Assembly (NCBI GenBank): GCA_002782905.1
Contig: PFJA01000288.1
Location: 1-6,265 of the forward strand
DNA: 6,265 nucleotides
DNA from: Lysobacterales bacterium CG_4_10_14_3_um_filter_64_11
Lineage (GTDB): Bacteria > Pseudomonadota > Gammaproteobacteria > Xanthomonadales > Xanthomonadaceae
Direction of reading: 5' to 3'
Both the position numbers and the translations under genes were made by a program. This document shows positions 4,767 through 6,265 of this stretch, in pieces; position 1 is the stretch's first letter, and each line of letters opens with the position of its first letter. The notes under the pieces are model-generated. The model was not told the origin of the DNA and did not search any database. It saw nothing but the letters and a program-made list of their open reading frames with translations.

Positions 4767-6140
4767 ATGAATACCTTCGCCACGCTCGCACTCAACCCCA
4801 ACCTCAGCCAAGGGCTCGATGCTCTGGGTTACACCGAAATGACACCGGTGCAGGCGCAAGGCCTGCCGCTGATTCTTGCCGGCAGTGACCTGATCGCGCA
4901 GGCACCTACCGGCAGTGGCAAGACCGCCGCCTTCGGCCTCGGCATCCTGCACCGGATCGACGTAGCCAATGCACGGGTGCAGGCGCTGGTGCTGTGCCCC
5001 ACCCGCGAGCTGGCCGATCAGGTGGCCAGGGAAATCCGCAAGCTCGCTACCGGCATTGCCAACTTCAAGGTGCTGCTGCTGACCGGCGGCGTGTCGTTGC
5101 GGCCACAACTGGCCGCACTGGGCCGACCGCCGCATGTGATCGTCGGTACGCCGGGCCGGGTATTGGAACTGCTGAAACAGCAGGCACTGAAATTGGGCAG
5201 TGTGCGCACGCTGGTGCTGGATGAGGCTGATCGCATGCTGGACATGGGATTTGAAGAGGATATCCGCCAGATCGCTGGCAAAACCGGCAAGGAGCGCCAG
5301 ACCCTGCTGTTTTCGGCAACCTACCCCAACGCGATCCGCGAATTGGCGCCGAGCCTGATGCGCGAACCCGCCGAAATCACGGTGGGCGCCGCAGTCGAAC
5401 AACCCATCGTCGAACAGATTTTCCATGAAGTGGACGCCGCGCAACGAGCAGGCGCGGTGGCTGCGCTGTTGCTGACCCATCACCCCGATTCGGCGGTGGT
5501 GTTTTGCAACATGCGCCGCGACACCGAGGAACTGGTAACTGCGTTGAAGGGTTTCGGCTTCAGCGCATTGGCATTGCACGGCGACATGGAGCAACGCGAC
5601 CGCGACGAGATTCTGCTGCGCTTCGCCAACGGCAGTTGCAGCGTGCTGGCAGCAAGCGACGTGGCAGCCCGCGGCCTCGACATCAAGGACCTGGCTGCTG
5701 TCATCAACTACGAACTGCCGAGTGATCCGGACGTGTATCTGCATCGCATCGGCCGCACCGGCCGCGCCGGGCGCGGCGGCATGGCCTTGAGTCTGGTCGC
5801 AGCACGCGAGATGCCGCGTGCGCACGCGCTGCGCGATCAGCACGGCCAGGATTATCGCTGGGCCAGCGTGGTGCCGTTGCGCACCCGCACCAGCGCAGCA
5901 CCGCAACCGAAGATGGCGACGCTGCGTATCGACGCCGGCAAAACCGACAAGCTGCGTGCTGGTGACATTCTTGGTGCACTGACCGGCGATGCTGGCCTGA
6001 AGGCGGATGCCATCGGCAAGATCGACATCTTCCCCACCCGATCTTATGTCGCGATTCGGCGCGACATGCTCGCGCAGGCAGTCAAGCGCTTGAGCGACGG
6101 CAAGATCAAGGGCCGCAATTTTCGCGTGCGTGCAATTTGA
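4767..6140 (+). CDS. dbpA: ATP-dependent DEAD-box RNA helicase DbpA
   Basis: This 457-residue helicase acts in assembly of the large ribosomal subunit; its E. coli counterpart is guided to hairpin 92 of 23S rRNA by its C-terminal domain. The helicase core is complete: Q motif around GYTEMTPVQ (21-29), APTGSGKT (46-53), PTRELA (78-83), GG (107-108), TPGR (128-131), DEAD (152-155), SAT (183-185), VVFCN (244-248), ARGLDIK (301-307) and HRIGRTGR (326-333). The last 75 residues are the DbpA RNA-binding domain, with KMATLRIDAGKTDKLRAGD, ILGALTGDAGL, IGKIDIFPT and GKIKGRNFRVR. This domain separates DbpA from RhlE, RhlB or SrmB, and the length fits. No strong Shine-Dalgarno precedes ATG 4767, which is chosen because the conserved N-terminus MNTFATLAL begins there. 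It is transcribed away from the HD-GYP gene and is probably monocistronic. Confidence 0.97.
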   Translation: MNTFATLALNPNLSQGLDALGYTEMTPVQAQGLPLILAGSDLIAQAPTGSGKTAAFGLGILHRIDVANARVQALVLCPTRELADQVAREIRKLATGIANFKVLLLTGGVSLRPQLAALGRPPHVIVGTPGRVLELLKQQALKLGSVRTLVLDEADRMLDMGFEEDIRQIAGKTGKERQTLLFSATYPNAIRELAPSLMREPAEITVGAAVEQPIVEQIFHEVDAAQRAGAVAALLLTHHPDSAVVFCNMRRDTEELVTALKGFGFSALALHGDMEQRDRDEILLRFANGSCSVLAASDVAARGLDIKDLAAVINYELPSDPDVYLHRIGRTGRAGRGGMALSLVAAREMPRAHALRDQHGQDYRWASVVPLRTRTSAAPQPKMATLRIDAGKTDKLRAGDILGALTGDAGLKADAIGKIDIFPTRSYVAIRRDMLAQAVKRLSDGKIKGRNFRVRAI

Positions 6141-6184
6141 ATACGGGCCTGGGTATCGGCGGTCGCGGTGAACCGGTGTACGGC

Positions 6185-6217
6185 CCCGGGTTTCGGCTTC
6201 GCCTCAACCCGGGCTAC
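6185..6217 (-). repeat. REP-like palindrome with a GTAG foot, downstream of dbpA
   Basis: CCCGGGTT (6185-6192) and AACCCGGG (6206-6213) form an 8-bp stem. An inner GGC/GCC pair follows beyond a two-base mismatch, with loop TTC. Read on the minus strand it starts with GTAG at 6217, the tetranucleotide found at the foot of REP repeats and of Stenotrophomonas SMAG elements. It lies 44 bases after the dbpA stop and may also end or protect that transcript. Confidence 0.7.
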
Positions 6218-6245
6218 TGGGGTAATCGGAGTTACGCGCGCTGTG

Positions 6246-6265
6246 GTAGCCCGGGTTAGGCCGCA
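6246..6265 (+). repeat. Second REP-like copy, inverted and cut by the window edge
   Basis: GTAGCCCGGGTT (6246-6257) is the exact reverse complement of 6206-6217, separated by 28 bases. It continues into AGGC, like the first copy with small changes, and then leaves the window. The pair forms an inverted, BIME-like arrangement. Confidence 0.65.

Noticed and set aside
4614..5906. 430-codon open frame on the minus strand, opposite dbpA
   Set aside because: It is antisense to a fully conserved DbpA and runs into repeat element B. Its protein is rich in His, Gln, Arg and Ala with no motif, as expected for the shadow of a GC-rich gene.

Overview
The window is a GC-rich chromosomal segment of ordinary bacterial genes. 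Subclass I ferredoxin-NADP reductase ending in AFVER, DbpA, a membrane HD-GYP sensor and GTAG-footed palindromic repeats together suggest a gammaproteobacterium. The order Xanthomonadales (Rhodanobacteraceae or Xanthomonadaceae) is my best guess, inferred from family knowledge only. I see no tRNA, rRNA, CRISPR array, transposase or phage gene.

Layout. 1-244 (+) is the C-terminal end of a di-heme cytochrome c peroxidase. 245-455 is a hairpin-rich gap between convergent genes. 456-935 (-) is a glutathione peroxidase-family thiol peroxidase. It lies downstream of a DoxX-family membrane protein (991-1383, -), and a perfect GC hairpin sits between the two. 1578-2354 (+) is ferredoxin/flavodoxin-NADP+ reductase (fpr), divergent from doxX. 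2484-4355 (-) is a membrane-anchored PAS-GAF-HD-GYP protein, a predicted cyclic-di-GMP phosphodiesterase, with a good sigma70-type promoter and a leader hairpin. 4767-6140 (+) is the DEAD-box RNA helicase DbpA. The last 125 bases hold REP-like palindromes.

The first four genes form a loose redox and peroxide-defence neighbourhood: Ccp and Gpx remove peroxides, Fpr moves electrons from NADPH, and DoxX proteins are often linked to redox stress. The HD-GYP gene and dbpA are independent units of signalling and ribosome assembly.

The most notable structure is non-coding. Two related elements of about 117-119 bp have TCTGA...TCAGA ends and an asymmetric pair of inner arms. They lie in opposite orientation and bracket the HD-GYP gene (2361-2477 and 4601-4719). 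The first fills nearly the whole fpr/HD-GYP convergent gap, and the second sits in the divergent gap before dbpA. I found no clearly new protein system; the repeat arrangement and the HD-GYP control region are the best leads.
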